This document shows, in pieces, positions 19,700 through 27,758 of a DNA stretch of 64,000 nucleotides. A program made the translations under genes and the position numbers. Below the pieces are notes generated by a model. That model made no database searches. It was not told where the DNA came from and worked only from the letters and a program-made list of their open reading frames with translations. Positions within the stretch are counted from its first letter, which is position 1, and every line of letters starts with the position of its first letter. The DNA is from Ignavibacteria bacterium (GTDB taxonomy: Bacteria; Bacteroidota; Ignavibacteria; Kapaibacteriales; Kapaibacteriaceae): contig CANMBE010000005.1 in the NCBI GenBank assembly GCA_947495975.1, positions 1 through 64,000 on the forward strand. Direction: 5' to 3'.

Positions 19700-20236
19700 A
19701 TGAAGAGTCTTCTTTCCCTTGTTGCTGTTGCACTCTTGTTCTTCTCGCATGCATCTGCTGCGCCTGGAGACGAGCCTGAGCAGATTGTAATCAGCGAGAC
19801 TATCAATGGATCGTTTGGGAAGGTCTGGCGATCTGTGAAACGCTCTATGGAGGCATTCGGATGCCCTAAGCCTCAGATTGAAAAGATTATTGAACCAGCA
19901 GAAGAGGGTGGACTGTATAAGGGTCAGTATATCTCTGATTATTGTATCCTAGCAGAGGGAGAAGACTCCACCCGTGATGTTATCGAGAAGTATTCCGTTG
20001 CCCCACGTATTCGGGGTGGCATTTGGGTAACGTGCCGCGTGCAGTACAAGCTCAACGTTAAGGAAGAAGAAGGCGGGAAGACGAAAATCATCCTACGCGC
20101 GGAAATGTCGGGATTCGAAACATACATCACCGCAGCAAATCACTTCTGGGTCTCGAATGGAGATTTAGAACGGAGCATGATGTTGTCGATTTTGAAGTAC
20201 ACACAAGACGAACTTCAAAAAAGTACATCAGAGTAA
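19700..20236 (+). CDS. Exported protein of unknown function
   Basis: 178 aa. A clear signal peptide (MKSLLSLVAVALLFFSHASAA) precedes a soluble alpha/beta region containing NGSFGKVWRSVKRSMEAFG, which resembles START/SRPBCC-like or NlpB-type exported proteins in pattern only. I do not recognise the family. The ATG at 19700 sits at the start of the signal peptide; the track start lies inside smc. Only 28 bp separate it from smc, so it may be co-transcribed. Its stop lies four bases from the stop of the convergent 77-aa gene. Confidence 0.7.
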   Translation: MKSLLSLVAVALLFFSHASAAPGDEPEQIVISETINGSFGKVWRSVKRSMEAFGCPKPQIEKIIEPAEEGGLYKGQYISDYCILAEGEDSTRDVIEKYSVAPRIRGGIWVTCRVQYKLNVKEEEGGKTKIILRAEMSGFETYITAANHFWVSNGDLERSMMLSILKYTQDELQKSTSE

Positions 20237-20240
20237 AAGT

Positions 20241-20474
20241 CTACTGGCTCACGGCCACTTCATATTCTGCGACCTTTATATCAAACTCTACACCCGGCGT
20301 GTAGAGTTTTGCTGTTTCTTCTGTAAGGGGCTTTGTAACGCGGACTGTAGCCCAACAGCCTCCATGAAACTTGACAACTTCTGCTGCATAGAGTGGCTTA
20401 CCGCGCAGAGAAATGTTATACGTATTGCCGATGACAAATTCTTCTTTGTCAACCTTATCGTGAACTGGTTTCAT
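20241..20474 (-). CDS. Small conserved-looking protein of unknown function
   Basis: 77 aa, soluble, mostly beta by appearance (FVIGNTYNISLRGKPLYAAEVVKFHGGCWATVRVTKPL). The start overlaps the end of the aspartokinase gene by 20 bp, suggesting translational coupling. It fills the space between that gene and the convergent exported-protein gene exactly. No family recognised; the composition is that of a real protein. Confidence 0.62.
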   Translation of the reverse strand: MKPVHDKVDKEEFVIGNTYNISLRGKPLYAAEVVKFHGGCWATVRVTKPLTEETAKLYTPGVEFDIKVAEYEVAVSQ

Positions 20475-21624
20475 GGTGTTGTGTTGTGTGAGAAAGTTCA
20501 GTGTGAAGTCTGCGTGCTACGTCAATCCCAATTGCTTTTGGTACACGCAAGGTTGCCGTGTTTTCTTTGTGACTCGTATGAACGTCACACGAAGCCCGTT
20601 GGTGCAAAGATTTCACAACAATTGTTGCAGCGGGTAGCCACTGAGCGCACTCAATAAACACAGTGGTTAGCTCAACATCGATTTCATCAGTATTGATTAT
20701 GAGAATTGGACCACATTGATCTTGATTATCATCAATGATGGTAGACTCACCATGTGGGTGCTCGGCGCTGGCAATCCGAATGGGAATCCCTGAGAGTGCC
20801 GCAGGCTCGATCATGGTTGGATACAAGAGCTTCAGCCCATGATGAGCAGCGATACTGGCCTGATCGTAACTCAAATGGGGGCGCAGTACCGTTTCTGCAC
20901 AGATTCGCGGATCTGAACTACGTACGCCTTCCACATCTGTGAAAATCACAACTTCATCTGCGCGCAGGAGCGAACCGAGAAGCGTGGCGGTAAGATTTGA
21001 GGACTCCTTGCCCATCGTTGTAGCAGCTCCATCTTCAGTGCGGCCCACAAAACCTTGCACAACAACAATCTTATGCTTTTCGAAGGCCGGAAGAAGCTCA
21101 TGCTCCACTCGAAGTGCTGTTTTTTCTGGCAGGGGGCTAGCATTCCCGTGTTCGGTAGTTGTCACAATGATATTCTGCGCATCTACCCCAGTCACGTCCA
21201 GCCCAGCCTCCTGTAAGACGTCCCTAGCGATGTGAAGCGCCACAAACTCACCAAAAACCAAGATTCGGTCCAAGGTTTTTGCTGTTAGCTGACGGGTTGT
21301 TGAAACCCCGTTGAGGAGCGTTACAAGCTCATGTCGAGCTTCCAGCAGCATCGATTGCACGCCTTCCCCGGATGTACCTACGGGTAGAAGCACCTTTGCC
21401 AGGGCCTCATGATTCGCTACAACGCGGTCAACACGCCCAATGGCTTCAGCCAAGAGCCCCTTTTGAGCAAGTTGGGCAGCAGATTCTAGATCTCTGGTTG
21501 CTGTAGAGAAGGCAGAGACAACTACCAGGGTTTCACCTGTGGGGGCTTCGCGTACGATTTGCACCATTCGCCGGAAGCCTTCTGGGTCCCGCAGCACGGC
21601 GCCGCCAAATTTCATTACGTTCAT
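20455..21624 (-). CDS. lysC: Aspartate kinase
   Basis: 389 aa monofunctional aspartokinase, the first step from aspartate to lysine, threonine and methionine. The N-terminal KFGG motif (MNVMKFGGAVLRD) and TTMGKESSNLTATLLGSLL (family GRGGSDxTA-like substrate region, here GKESSNLTA) mark the kinase domain; the C-terminal part contains ACT-like regulatory sequence. I chose the ATG at 21624 because a TAGATTTG box ends five bases upstream, making the track GTG start at 21630 part of the promoter. Likely feedback-controlled through the ACT region, by family knowledge. Confidence 0.9.
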   Translation of the reverse strand: MNVMKFGGAVLRDPEGFRRMVQIVREAPTGETLVVVSAFSTATRDLESAAQLAQKGLLAEAIGRVDRVVANHEALAKVLLPVGTSGEGVQSMLLEARHELVTLLNGVSTTRQLTAKTLDRILVFGEFVALHIARDVLQEAGLDVTGVDAQNIIVTTTEHGNASPLPEKTALRVEHELLPAFEKHKIVVVQGFVGRTEDGAATTMGKESSNLTATLLGSLLRADEVVIFTDVEGVRSSDPRICAETVLRPHLSYDQASIAAHHGLKLLYPTMIEPAALSGIPIRIASAEHPHGESTIIDDNQDQCGPILIINTDEIDVELTTVFIECAQWLPAATIVVKSLHQRASCDVHTSHKENTATLRVPKAIGIDVARRLHTELSHTTQHHETSSR

Positions 21625-21629
21625 AGTCA

Positions 21630-21637
21630 CAAATCTA
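21630..21637 (-). promoter_or_regulatory. Bacteroidetes-type -7 box of lysC
   Basis: TAGATTTG on the minus strand, five nucleotides before the ATG at 21624. It decides the start choice and implies a leaderless or near-leaderless mRNA. Confidence 0.65.
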
Positions 21638-21690
21638 GCATCTCTTACAGAAGGAGAGGGCTAAGACTTGCACAGAATCTTACATCGCCG

Positions 21691-21698
21691 TATGTTTG
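21691..21698 (+). promoter_or_regulatory. Bacteroidetes-type -7 box of the L31/S18 operon
   Basis: TATGTTTG, about 48 bases before the first gene, so this operon would have a 5' leader. Diverges from the lysC promoter. Confidence 0.55.
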
Positions 21699-21746
21699 TT
21701 GTTCCCACGGAAACGAACTACACAACCTCAGAACATTGAGGACGAC

Positions 21747-21920
21747 ATGGCAAAGCAGCAAACATTCGGCGACAAATCGAAGAAAAAGGTCGGCGAAACA
21801 AAGATCAGCGTGAAGGTCATCAAAGCCTTCCGCTCAGAAAAGGGCACCGTGAAATACATGGAGCGCTTTGTAAAGGTCGACGACGTTGGCCAAATCGAAA
21901 AGATGGAATTCACAAGGTAA
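21747..21920 (+). CDS. DUF4295-like small basic protein
   Basis: 57 aa, rich in Lys (MAKQQTFGDKSKKK...KVIKAFRSEKGTVKYMERFVKVDD). The pattern resembles the DUF4295 family, small proteins encoded next to ribosomal protein genes in Bacteroidota. The ATG at 21747 is preferred; the track start at 21696 overlaps the promoter box. It is followed after four bases by the L31 gene. A ribosome-associated role is inferred from context. Confidence 0.62.
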   Translation: MAKQQTFGDKSKKKVGETKISVKVIKAFRSEKGTVKYMERFVKVDDVGQIEKMEFTR

Positions 21921-21924
21921 TTCG

Positions 21925-22164
21925 ATGAAGAAGGGCATACATCCCGCATACAAGACCATCGACATCGTCATGACCGATGGTTCTACGTACAAGACCCGTT
22001 CGTGCTACAAGGGCGATCGCATGGTTTTAGAAATTGACTCAAAGTCTCATCCTTTCTACACTGGCAAGCAGATGCTTATTGATACTGCTGGGCGTGTAGA
22101 TCGCTTTAACAAGCGCATGGAAAAGACCAAGGCTGTACGCGACGCGAAGTCGCAAGTAAAGTAA
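21925..22164 (+). CDS. rpmE: 50S ribosomal protein L31 (C-minus, zinc-free form)
   Basis: 79 aa. [26 protein letters not shown] and SHPFYTGKQ match L31. The four zinc-ligand Cys of the C-plus form are absent: the CxC position reads TDG and the CxxCHPF position reads SKSHPF. This is therefore the zinc-independent paralogue type. The ATG at 21925 gives the family start; the track start is upstream in the previous gene. Second gene of a three-gene ribosomal operon. Confidence 0.92.
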   Translation: MKKGIHPAYKTIDIVMTDGSTYKTRSCYKGDRMVLEIDSKSHPFYTGKQMLIDTAGRVDRFNKRMEKTKAVRDAKSQVK

Positions 22165-22180
22165 ATCAGGAGACTATCAC

Positions 22181-22456
22181 GTGGCTATCCCAACCTCACC
22201 AAATCCCAATACGATCAATTCGCCTTTTCGCCAAAAGCGAAATCAGCCAAAGAAGCGTACAAATCCGCTCAAGAAGTCTCGTTTGATCGATTATCTCGAT
22301 CCGAAATTTTTAGGTCGCTTTACCAATGATCAAGGGAAGATCCTTCCTCGCCGTATCACTGGCGTAACTGCTCTTCAACAACGTCGCCTTTGCAGCGCAA
22401 TCAAGTATGCACGCCACCTGGCGCTGCTACCATTCGTTGCACAGGACACGCGTTAA
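22181..22456 (+). CDS. rpsR: 30S ribosomal protein S18
   Basis: 91 aa. The core [54 protein letters not shown] is diagnostic for S18. The N-terminal 28 residues are an extra basic, Asn/Pro-rich extension. Start is GTG at 22181 after AGGAG. The usual partners rpsF, ssb and rplI are not adjacent; L31 and a DUF4295-like gene are. Confidence 0.95.
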   Translation: MAIPTSPNPNTINSPFRQKRNQPKKRTNPLKKSRLIDYLDPKFLGRFTNDQGKILPRRITGVTALQQRRLCSAIKYARHLALLPFVAQDTR

Positions 22457-22489
22457 GAAGCCCCCTAACTCAAGACATGTTGTTCTAGA

Positions 22490-22515
22490 AAAAGCCTCGA
22501 TTATTCGGGGCTTTT
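22490..22515. terminator. Bidirectional terminator after rpsR
   Basis: Stem AAAAGCCTCG / CGGGGCTTTT (10 bp with one G-U) and loop ATTATT. The TAA stop of the minus-strand frame 22501..22839 lies in the loop, as at 12157. Confidence 0.82.
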
Positions 22516-22839
22516 ATCGTTTGGTGCAGATCCTGCAATAGCATGCCTTGGTAGCACCTCGTCTGTTTTTTTTCTGTGAGCGCGTGAATATGAAGGCCGC
22601 TTTTCGGTTGGAACGGAATCGTAAGGATGCGGTGGATCAAACATGACAACGGAAGGAAACATCTGCGTGGGCTTACCAGAGAATCGCGCGCCCATTCTTT
22701 GTGGTTGTATACACAAACTGGTAGGCACGCGGTCACGTTCCAAGTGATCTTTACCTGCAACAGCGCTTCGCTCATCAATGAAGATCGCAATCGAACATGC
22801 GTGGTTTACATTACGTTCTGCGGCGCCTGTTCCGAACAT
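22501..22839 (-). CDS. Possible short protein downstream of the VWA gene
   Basis: 112 aa frame from an ATG at 22839, overlapping the end of the VWA gene by 29 bp. It has a Pro/Arg-rich C-terminal half (MFDPPHPYDSVPTEKRPSY...SAPNDKSPE). No family recognised. The main support is that it fills the space up to a terminator and its stop sits in the terminator loop, as for the MATE gene. The longer track start at 22905 would lie deeper in the VWA gene. It could be a chance frame. Confidence 0.38.
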   Translation of the reverse strand: MFGTGAAERNVNHACSIAIFIDERSAVAGKDHLERDRVPTSLCIQPQRMGARFSGKPTQMFPSVVMFDPPHPYDSVPTEKRPSYSRAHRKKTDEVLPRHAIAGSAPNDKSPE

Positions 22840-23905
22840 AGTCCACAAACATGTCCTTGCCCAAACCATCAAGGGCTGTGTAGAAAGCCCGTCCATGATT
22901 GGCACGAGTGAGATCCTCTACAAACTCCACCAGGTATGGGTCTTGTGCAATCATAAAGGTTGCGATGGTTATGCCATCTCGACGGCATGCAACTGCTTCA
23001 TCGAGGGTTTTATTGACAATCATTTGATCAAGGCCCCAGGAGTTCTTATAGATCTTGCCATTCTCCATCGTGAGCGCTGAAGGTTTCCCATCGGTGATCA
23101 TGAAAATCTGTTTGTTCAAAGCGCGAGACTTGCGCAACAATTGTCGAGATAAGCGTAGACCGTCGCGCGTATTCGTGTGAAAGGGTCCAACAGTCAAATA
23201 GGGAAGATCACGAACAGAAACACGACGTGCTTCGTCTCCAAAAACCACTACATCCAGCGCGTCCTTCGGAAACTTCGTTTGGATCAATTCCGCGAGTGCA
23301 ATGGCAACCTGCTTGGCGGGAGTTATTCTGTCTTCACCATAAAGAATCATCGAATGTGAAATGTCGATCATTACGACCGTAGCACATCGAGTTTGAATCT
23401 CAGTTTCATAGATGCGGATATCATCTTCTCGCAGATCTATTCCATCAACATCGCCCGTGCGCTTAAAAAGATTCGACATTGTTTCGGTGATGTCGATGTT
23501 GGCGGCTTGGTCTCCAAAGGAGAAATTTCGAGTGTCTGACGTTCTTTCAACTCCTGCGCCAGAAAAAGGCGCATCATGATTTCCAACGTCGGTCTTCTTT
23601 AGAGTGCGGAAAATCTCATTCAGAGAGTCGGTTCGCATCATTCGATCACTCTTAGGAGTGGATCTCAGATTTCCATTTTCATCTCTGTCGAGAAATCCCT
23701 GCTGTTGGAGCAGTTGAACAAAATCATCCATAGACATCGACTTCAGCAAACCGTACTGTTCGTCGAGTTCACGCAGGATATCCATAGCCTGTTCTGCGTC
23801 TCCGCTCATTTGCAGCAAGACATAGGAGAATATGTTGAGCATGCGCTCAAGCTCTTGTTCGGCAGTGGTGGAGGTCTCTGTCCAGTTGGAATACACGATC
23901 ATCAT
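22811..23905 (-). CDS. von Willebrand factor A domain protein
   Basis: 364 aa soluble protein. The C-terminal VWA domain has the metal-site motif MIDISHSM (DxSxS) at about residue 180-187 and continues through DVVVFGDEARRV and FMITDGKPSALT. The N-terminal half is helical. Proteins of this kind usually work with a MoxR-type AAA+ ATPase, which is not in the window. The start at 23905 (MMIVYSNW) follows a good AAAGGAGAGG site; the track start at 24160 runs back through the tRNA-Gln gene on the other strand and is wrong. Confidence 0.82.
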   Translation of the reverse strand: MMIVYSNWTETSTTAEQELERMLNIFSYVLLQMSGDAEQAMDILRELDEQYGLLKSMSMDDFVQLLQQQGFLDRDENGNLRSTPKSDRMMRTDSLNEIFRTLKKTDVGNHDAPFSGAGVERTSDTRNFSFGDQAANIDITETMSNLFKRTGDVDGIDLREDDIRIYETEIQTRCATVVMIDISHSMILYGEDRITPAKQVAIALAELIQTKFPKDALDVVVFGDEARRVSVRDLPYLTVGPFHTNTRDGLRLSRQLLRKSRALNKQIFMITDGKPSALTMENGKIYKNSWGLDQMIVNKTLDEAVACRRDGITIATFMIAQDPYLVEFVEDLTRANHGRAFYTALDGLGKDMFVDYVRNRRRRT

Positions 23906-23970
23906 GCAATTTACCTCTCCTTTGCGGCTTTTTGTGCCCCTTACCCCTTTGTGATTATTTGCGAACACCC

Positions 23971-23978
23971 TATATTTG
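23971..23978 (+). promoter_or_regulatory. Promoter of tRNA-Gln (-33 and -7 boxes)
   Basis: TATATTTG at 23971 with TTTG at 23948-23951, a 19-nt spacer, the best full match to the Bacteroidetes consensus in the window. The tRNA begins 13 nt further on. Confidence 0.75.
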
Positions 23979-23991
23979 TAGCTCTCCCGAT

Positions 23992-24063
<72 letters not shown>

Positions 24064-24081
24064 CAAGAAAGCTCATTAAAA

Positions 24082-25038
24082 ATGAAAACCGTGGACTCAG
24101 AAATAAAGATCGTCGCGGGAAGGTCAAATCCAGATATAGCACGAAAGATTGCTCACGCAACTCATCGTGAATTGTCTGAGGTGACCATCCGCAATTTTAG
24201 TGACGGTGAAATCTGGGTCAAGTACGAAGAGAACGTGAGAGGTGTAGACCTGTACATCGTTCAGTCTACGTATGCGCCGGCAGACAATCTGTTAGAACTC
24301 TTGATGTTGATTGATGCTGCCAAGCGGGCATCAGCAAAACGCATCACCGCAGTAATCCCATACTTCGGTTATGCTCGGCAGGATCGAAAGGATCAACCGA
24401 GGGTTGCAATAACTGCAAAGCTCGTTGCGAATCTCTTGGTTGAGGCAGGTGCAAATCGGGTTGTAACGATGGACCTCCACACGCCGCAGCTACAGGGTTT
24501 CTTTGACATTCCACTTGATCACCTTTATGCATCTACGGTTACAGTAAGCATTCTAAAGGCCTTGGGTCTACAAAATCTTGCTGTTGCATCTCCTGATGTT
24601 GGGGGCGTTAAAACTGCTCGGGCGTACGCAAAGATGCTTGGTGATGCAGACCTTGTGGTTGTAGATAAGCGGAGACCAAAGCATAATGTTGCTGAGGTCA
24701 TGAATATCATTGGTGAAGTTCAAGGCAAGAACATTATCATCATTGATGATCTTATTGACACAGGCAGTACGTTTGTGTTATGCGCCGAATCATTGAAAAA
24801 AGCGGGTGCGGAGACCATTATTGGAGTCTGTACCCATCCAGTGTTCTCAGGAGAAGCGATAGATCGAATTGCAAACAGCGAAGCTCTTACAAAGCTTTAC
24901 GTTACAGATTCGATTCCGCTTCGAGTGCAAAACCCAAAAATCGAAGTCATAAGTGTAGCTGGATTGTTTGCAGAAGCAATCATCCGTACACATGAAAATC
25001 AATCCATCAGCTCGCTTTTTGAAAAAGTGCAGAGCTGA
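24082..25038 (+). CDS. prs: Ribose-phosphate pyrophosphokinase
   Basis: 318 aa. Makes PRPP from ribose 5-phosphate and ATP, feeding hpt, purine synthesis and the phosphoribosyl-polyprenol branch elsewhere in this window. The flexible catalytic region YFGYARQDRK and the PRPP loop IIIIDDLIDTGST are intact. The ATG at 24082 gives the usual N-terminus; the track start is inside the tRNA. L25 follows, an order (prs-rplY) common in bacteria. Confidence 0.96.
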   Translation: MKTVDSEIKIVAGRSNPDIARKIAHATHRELSEVTIRNFSDGEIWVKYEENVRGVDLYIVQSTYAPADNLLELLMLIDAAKRASAKRITAVIPYFGYARQDRKDQPRVAITAKLVANLLVEAGANRVVTMDLHTPQLQGFFDIPLDHLYASTVTVSILKALGLQNLAVASPDVGGVKTARAYAKMLGDADLVVVDKRRPKHNVAEVMNIIGEVQGKNIIIIDDLIDTGSTFVLCAESLKKAGAETIIGVCTHPVFSGEAIDRIANSEALTKLYVTDSIPLRVQNPKIEVISVAGLFAEAIIRTHENQSISSLFEKVQS

Positions 25039-25071
25039 TCTCTCACGATACATTCATCGACAGGTATTACC

Positions 25072-25662
25072 ATGAGCCAAATCATCCTCGCAGCCGATAC
25101 ACGTGTACCGGGACAGAACGAATCGAAGGAACTACGCCGTAACGATCGTATCCCAGGCGTGTATTACGCTAAGGGTCAAGATCCGGTTCATTTCTCGGTT
25201 CCAAAGCTTGCTTTACGCCCGGTTGTATACACAGCCGAAGCAAAGACCGTCCGTCTTGAAATTGACGGTAAGGGGCTTATTTGCATCCTCAAGGATGTAA
25301 CCTTTGATCCAGTAACAGACAAAGTGTTGCACATCGACCTCCTAGGCGTAGCCGCTGGTGAGAAGATTGCTATCGAAATCCCCCTACACATTGTTGGTCA
25401 GGCAATTGGCGTCACCCGTGATGGTGGCAGCCTTGAGCACGTGATGCATAAGGCACACGTTCGTGTAGACCCAACAACGATGCCTGAGCACATTGACATC
25501 GATGTAACGAATCTTGCAAAGGGAAGTGCAATACACATCAGTGATCTCGACATCCCAGGTGTTGAATTCACTGGGCGCCCAGATGCCTTGATCGTGGCTT
25601 GCCATGCTGCAAAGGTTGCTACTGCTGAAGAAACAGCTGCAGAAGCCACAAAGAAGGCATAA
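25072..25662 (+). CDS. rplY: 50S ribosomal protein L25 (CTC/TL5 type)
   Basis: 196 aa with an N-terminal L25 5S-rRNA binding domain (RVPGQNESKELRRNDRIPGVYYAKG) and a C-terminal TL5-type beta domain (VRVDPTTMPEHIDIDVTNLAKGSAIHISDL). The C-terminus is Ala/Glu-rich. It follows prs after 33 bp and is followed by a terminator. Confidence 0.95.
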   Translation: MSQIILAADTRVPGQNESKELRRNDRIPGVYYAKGQDPVHFSVPKLALRPVVYTAEAKTVRLEIDGKGLICILKDVTFDPVTDKVLHIDLLGVAAGEKIAIEIPLHIVGQAIGVTRDGGSLEHVMHKAHVRVDPTTMPEHIDIDVTNLAKGSAIHISDLDIPGVEFTGRPDALIVACHAAKVATAEETAAEATKKA

Positions 25663-25685
25663 GACTACAACTCAGATCGAGTTTA

Positions 25686-25719
25686 AGAAGACCTTCCATT
25701 TGGGAGGTCTTCTTTTTTT
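25686..25719 (+). terminator. Intrinsic terminator after rplY
   Basis: Stem AGAAGACCTTCC / GGGAGGTCTTCT (12 bp, one wobble), loop ATTT, followed by a run of T. Confidence 0.9.
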
Positions 25720-25724
25720 ATGGT

Positions 25725-25742
25725 TCACTCAACGTTGAGTGA
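25725..25742. repeat. 18-bp perfect palindrome
   Basis: TCACTCAACGTTGAGTGA, a perfect inverted repeat with no loop, in the convergent gap between rplY and ispG. No T run follows, so it is not an obvious terminator; it looks more like a protein-binding site. The remaining bases to 25845 show nothing else I recognise. Confidence 0.6.
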
Positions 25743-25844
25743 GAATTAGTGGATATTCTACAGAAACTGACGATCTCTTTCCACGTAAACGTTTCCACCA
25801 AAAGTTGATGTACAGCATATCCGCGTTGTTTTCGAAGCATGGAG

Positions 25845-26858
25845 CTACGCCCGCTCTATCCACCGAGCGTCTGTCTTGATAATGTCAATGAGTGCATCCA
25901 CGGCGCCTGCTGTTGGAATATTCCGTTGAACAATTTCTTGACCCCTATACAGAGTAATGCGCTCTGGACCTGATCCAACGTATCCATAGTCAGCATCTGC
26001 CATCTCTCCGGGCCCATTTACGATACAGCCCATGATGCCAATCTTTACGCCCTTGAGGTGATCTGTGTGAGACCGGATGAGTGACGTGGTCTCTTGCAGA
26101 TCAAACAGTGTTCGTCCACATGACGGACAGCTAATATATTCGGTCTTGCTCATTCTTGTGCGGGCGGCCTGAAGCACGTTAAATGCAAGCCGCAAGGACA
26201 ATGCGTTGTCCATGTTGCCCTGCGTACCAACAGACAGCATAAGCCCATCACCAAACCCATCAACAAACAATCCACCAAGATCTGTTGCTGCAAACAACAC
26301 AACTTCGTCGAGGGAAGGGGCTTGCAGTACGTGCTCAAAAATGATAGGTGTTGTATTTGCCTGCATCAACATGGCATCGCACGCTGCGCGCATATTCGTG
26401 TAGTATGAACGTGCGTTGCTCGATAGGAGCAGCACGGCAGTGGAATCGCCTGAAAGACGCTGAATCAAGTCTTCGCTAAGCGTAGAAACGTCACAGCGGA
26501 CAACATTCAACACGTTGTGACGAGGAGCTTCTGAGAGATAGTTCTCTACATCAAACAGGGGCACACAGTAGAATTTGTCATCGTGTGTAAGCCAGGTATC
26601 ATAGTCGAGCACTTGCCGTGTGCCTGATGGCGCCATAAATGGCAGTGGTCTACCACCCATATAGAAAAATTCGGCGGACTGATCGCGCATGGTCCACTTG
26701 TCCGTTGCGCCATCATAGTCGTGGCCAACTGACGTCAAATCTTCCATTCTTGTAATGATTGATTGCGAGAGGTTCACAAAAACGCGGGGAACGTTATCGT
26801 GACCAATACTAGCAACAGCACGAGTTGGACGTCTGTGATATGCGTAGGGATTTCTCAT
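25845..26858 (-). CDS. ispG: IspG, C-terminal part (middle domain plus 4Fe-4S domain)
   Basis: 337 aa. The C-terminal third holds the iron-sulfur ligands [12 protein letters not shown] and [13 protein letters not shown]. The part before it (about 1-220) corresponds to the extra middle domain of the long IspG found in Bacteroidota and plants. It starts with ATG overlapping the stop of the TIM-barrel ORF (ATGA). Alone it lacks the TIM barrel, so it must act with the upstream product or the two are really one reading frame. Enzyme: 4-hydroxy-3-methylbut-2-enyl diphosphate synthase of the MEP pathway. Confidence 0.88.
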   Translation of the reverse strand: MRNPYAYHRRPTRAVASIGHDNVPRVFVNLSQSIITRMEDLTSVGHDYDGATDKWTMRDQSAEFFYMGGRPLPFMAPSGTRQVLDYDTWLTHDDKFYCVPLFDVENYLSEAPRHNVLNVVRCDVSTLSEDLIQRLSGDSTAVLLLSSNARSYYTNMRAACDAMLMQANTTPIIFEHVLQAPSLDEVVLFAATDLGGLFVDGFGDGLMLSVGTQGNMDNALSLRLAFNVLQAARTRMSKTEYISCPSCGRTLFDLQETTSLIRSHTDHLKGVKIGIMGCIVNGPGEMADADYGYVGSGPERITLYRGQEIVQRNIPTAGAVDALIDIIKTDARWIERA

Positions 26859-27757
26859 GAATATCTCCGCGCCAGTGCTTGAGCCACCGGTATTTCCGCT
26901 TCGGGTTCTTCAGTGAGTGATACTCGAATGGTATCGCCCAGGCCGTCCTCGAGCAAGGTACCAATGCCAAGCGCGCTCTTGACGCGTCCGTCTTCTCCAT
27001 CGCCAGCTTCAGTTACGCCAAGATGCAGTGGGTATGGCTTGAGTTTCTCTTCTTTCAGCCGAGCAACAAGCAGACGGTAGGCTTGTACCATTACAAGTGC
27101 ATTGCTCGACTTCATGGAGAGCACGATGTTTTGATAACCTTCATCGTCTGCTATGCGAAGAAACTCTAAGGCCGACTCAACCATTCCATTCGGGCTATCA
27201 CCATACCTACTCATAATGCGGTCAGATAACGAGCCGTGATTTGTACCAATTCGCATTGCTGTTCCGTACTCCTTGCAAATGCGTACAAGAGGAAGAAACC
27301 TCTCGCGAATACGATCCATCTCTGCCAGATACTGCGTATCTGTGTACTCGATTACGTTGAACTGCTTTTTATCAACGTAGTTACCTGGATTGATGCGCAC
27401 CTTTTCTACAATACGTGCCGCAATCTCTGCGGCGTTCGGCGTGAAGTGAATGTCGGCTACAATTGGTACTGTATAGCCCCTTTCAATGAGACCATCTCGA
27501 ATTGCTTGAAGATTTTTTGCTTCGCGAATGCTCGGTGCAGTGATGCGCACCAGCTCACAACCCACCTTGATCATTCGAATTGATTGTTCGATGGTGCCTT
27601 GCGTGTCCATCGTATTCGTTGTGGTCATGGACTGCACGCGAATAGGAAAGGCAGAGCCAATACCGAAATCACCCATCCTTACATCAATTGTCTCACGACG
27701 ATGATACGTTGTAAGCGAATCGCAATACGAATGGATAGTGATGTCTGGTGCAATCAT
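26855..27757 (-). CDS. ispG: IspG, N-terminal part (TIM barrel)
   Basis: 300 aa. Contains the IspG barrel: [58 protein letters not shown] and [18 protein letters not shown]. It stops after [13 protein letters not shown], where the long family members continue through a few residues into the NPYxYxRR segment that opens the next ORF. Start lies one base after the rhomboid stop. Either a genuine two-gene IspG or a single-base frameshift; the sum of lengths (637 aa) equals a normal long IspG. Confidence 0.9.
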   Translation of the reverse strand: MIAPDITIHSYCDSLTTYHRRETIDVRMGDFGIGSAFPIRVQSMTTTNTMDTQGTIEQSIRMIKVGCELVRITAPSIREAKNLQAIRDGLIERGYTVPIVADIHFTPNAAEIAARIVEKVRINPGNYVDKKQFNVIEYTDTQYLAEMDRIRERFLPLVRICKEYGTAMRIGTNHGSLSDRIMSRYGDSPNGMVESALEFLRIADDEGYQNIVLSMKSSNALVMVQAYRLLVARLKEEKLKPYPLHLGVTEAGDGEDGRVKSALGIGTLLEDGLGDTIRVSLTEEPEAEIPVAQALARRYS

Positions 27758-27758
27758 T

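Noticed and set aside
22485-22790. Alternative minus-strand ORF of 101 aa beside the VWA gene
   Set aside because: Poorer composition than the competing frame, and it reads through the terminator instead of stopping in its loop.
26840-26870. Programmed -1 frameshift in ispG
   Set aside because: No X-XXY-YYZ slippery heptamer or clear stimulatory hairpin is visible at the overlap, and an ATGA restart explains it more simply. Kept only as a possibility within the split-ispG finding.
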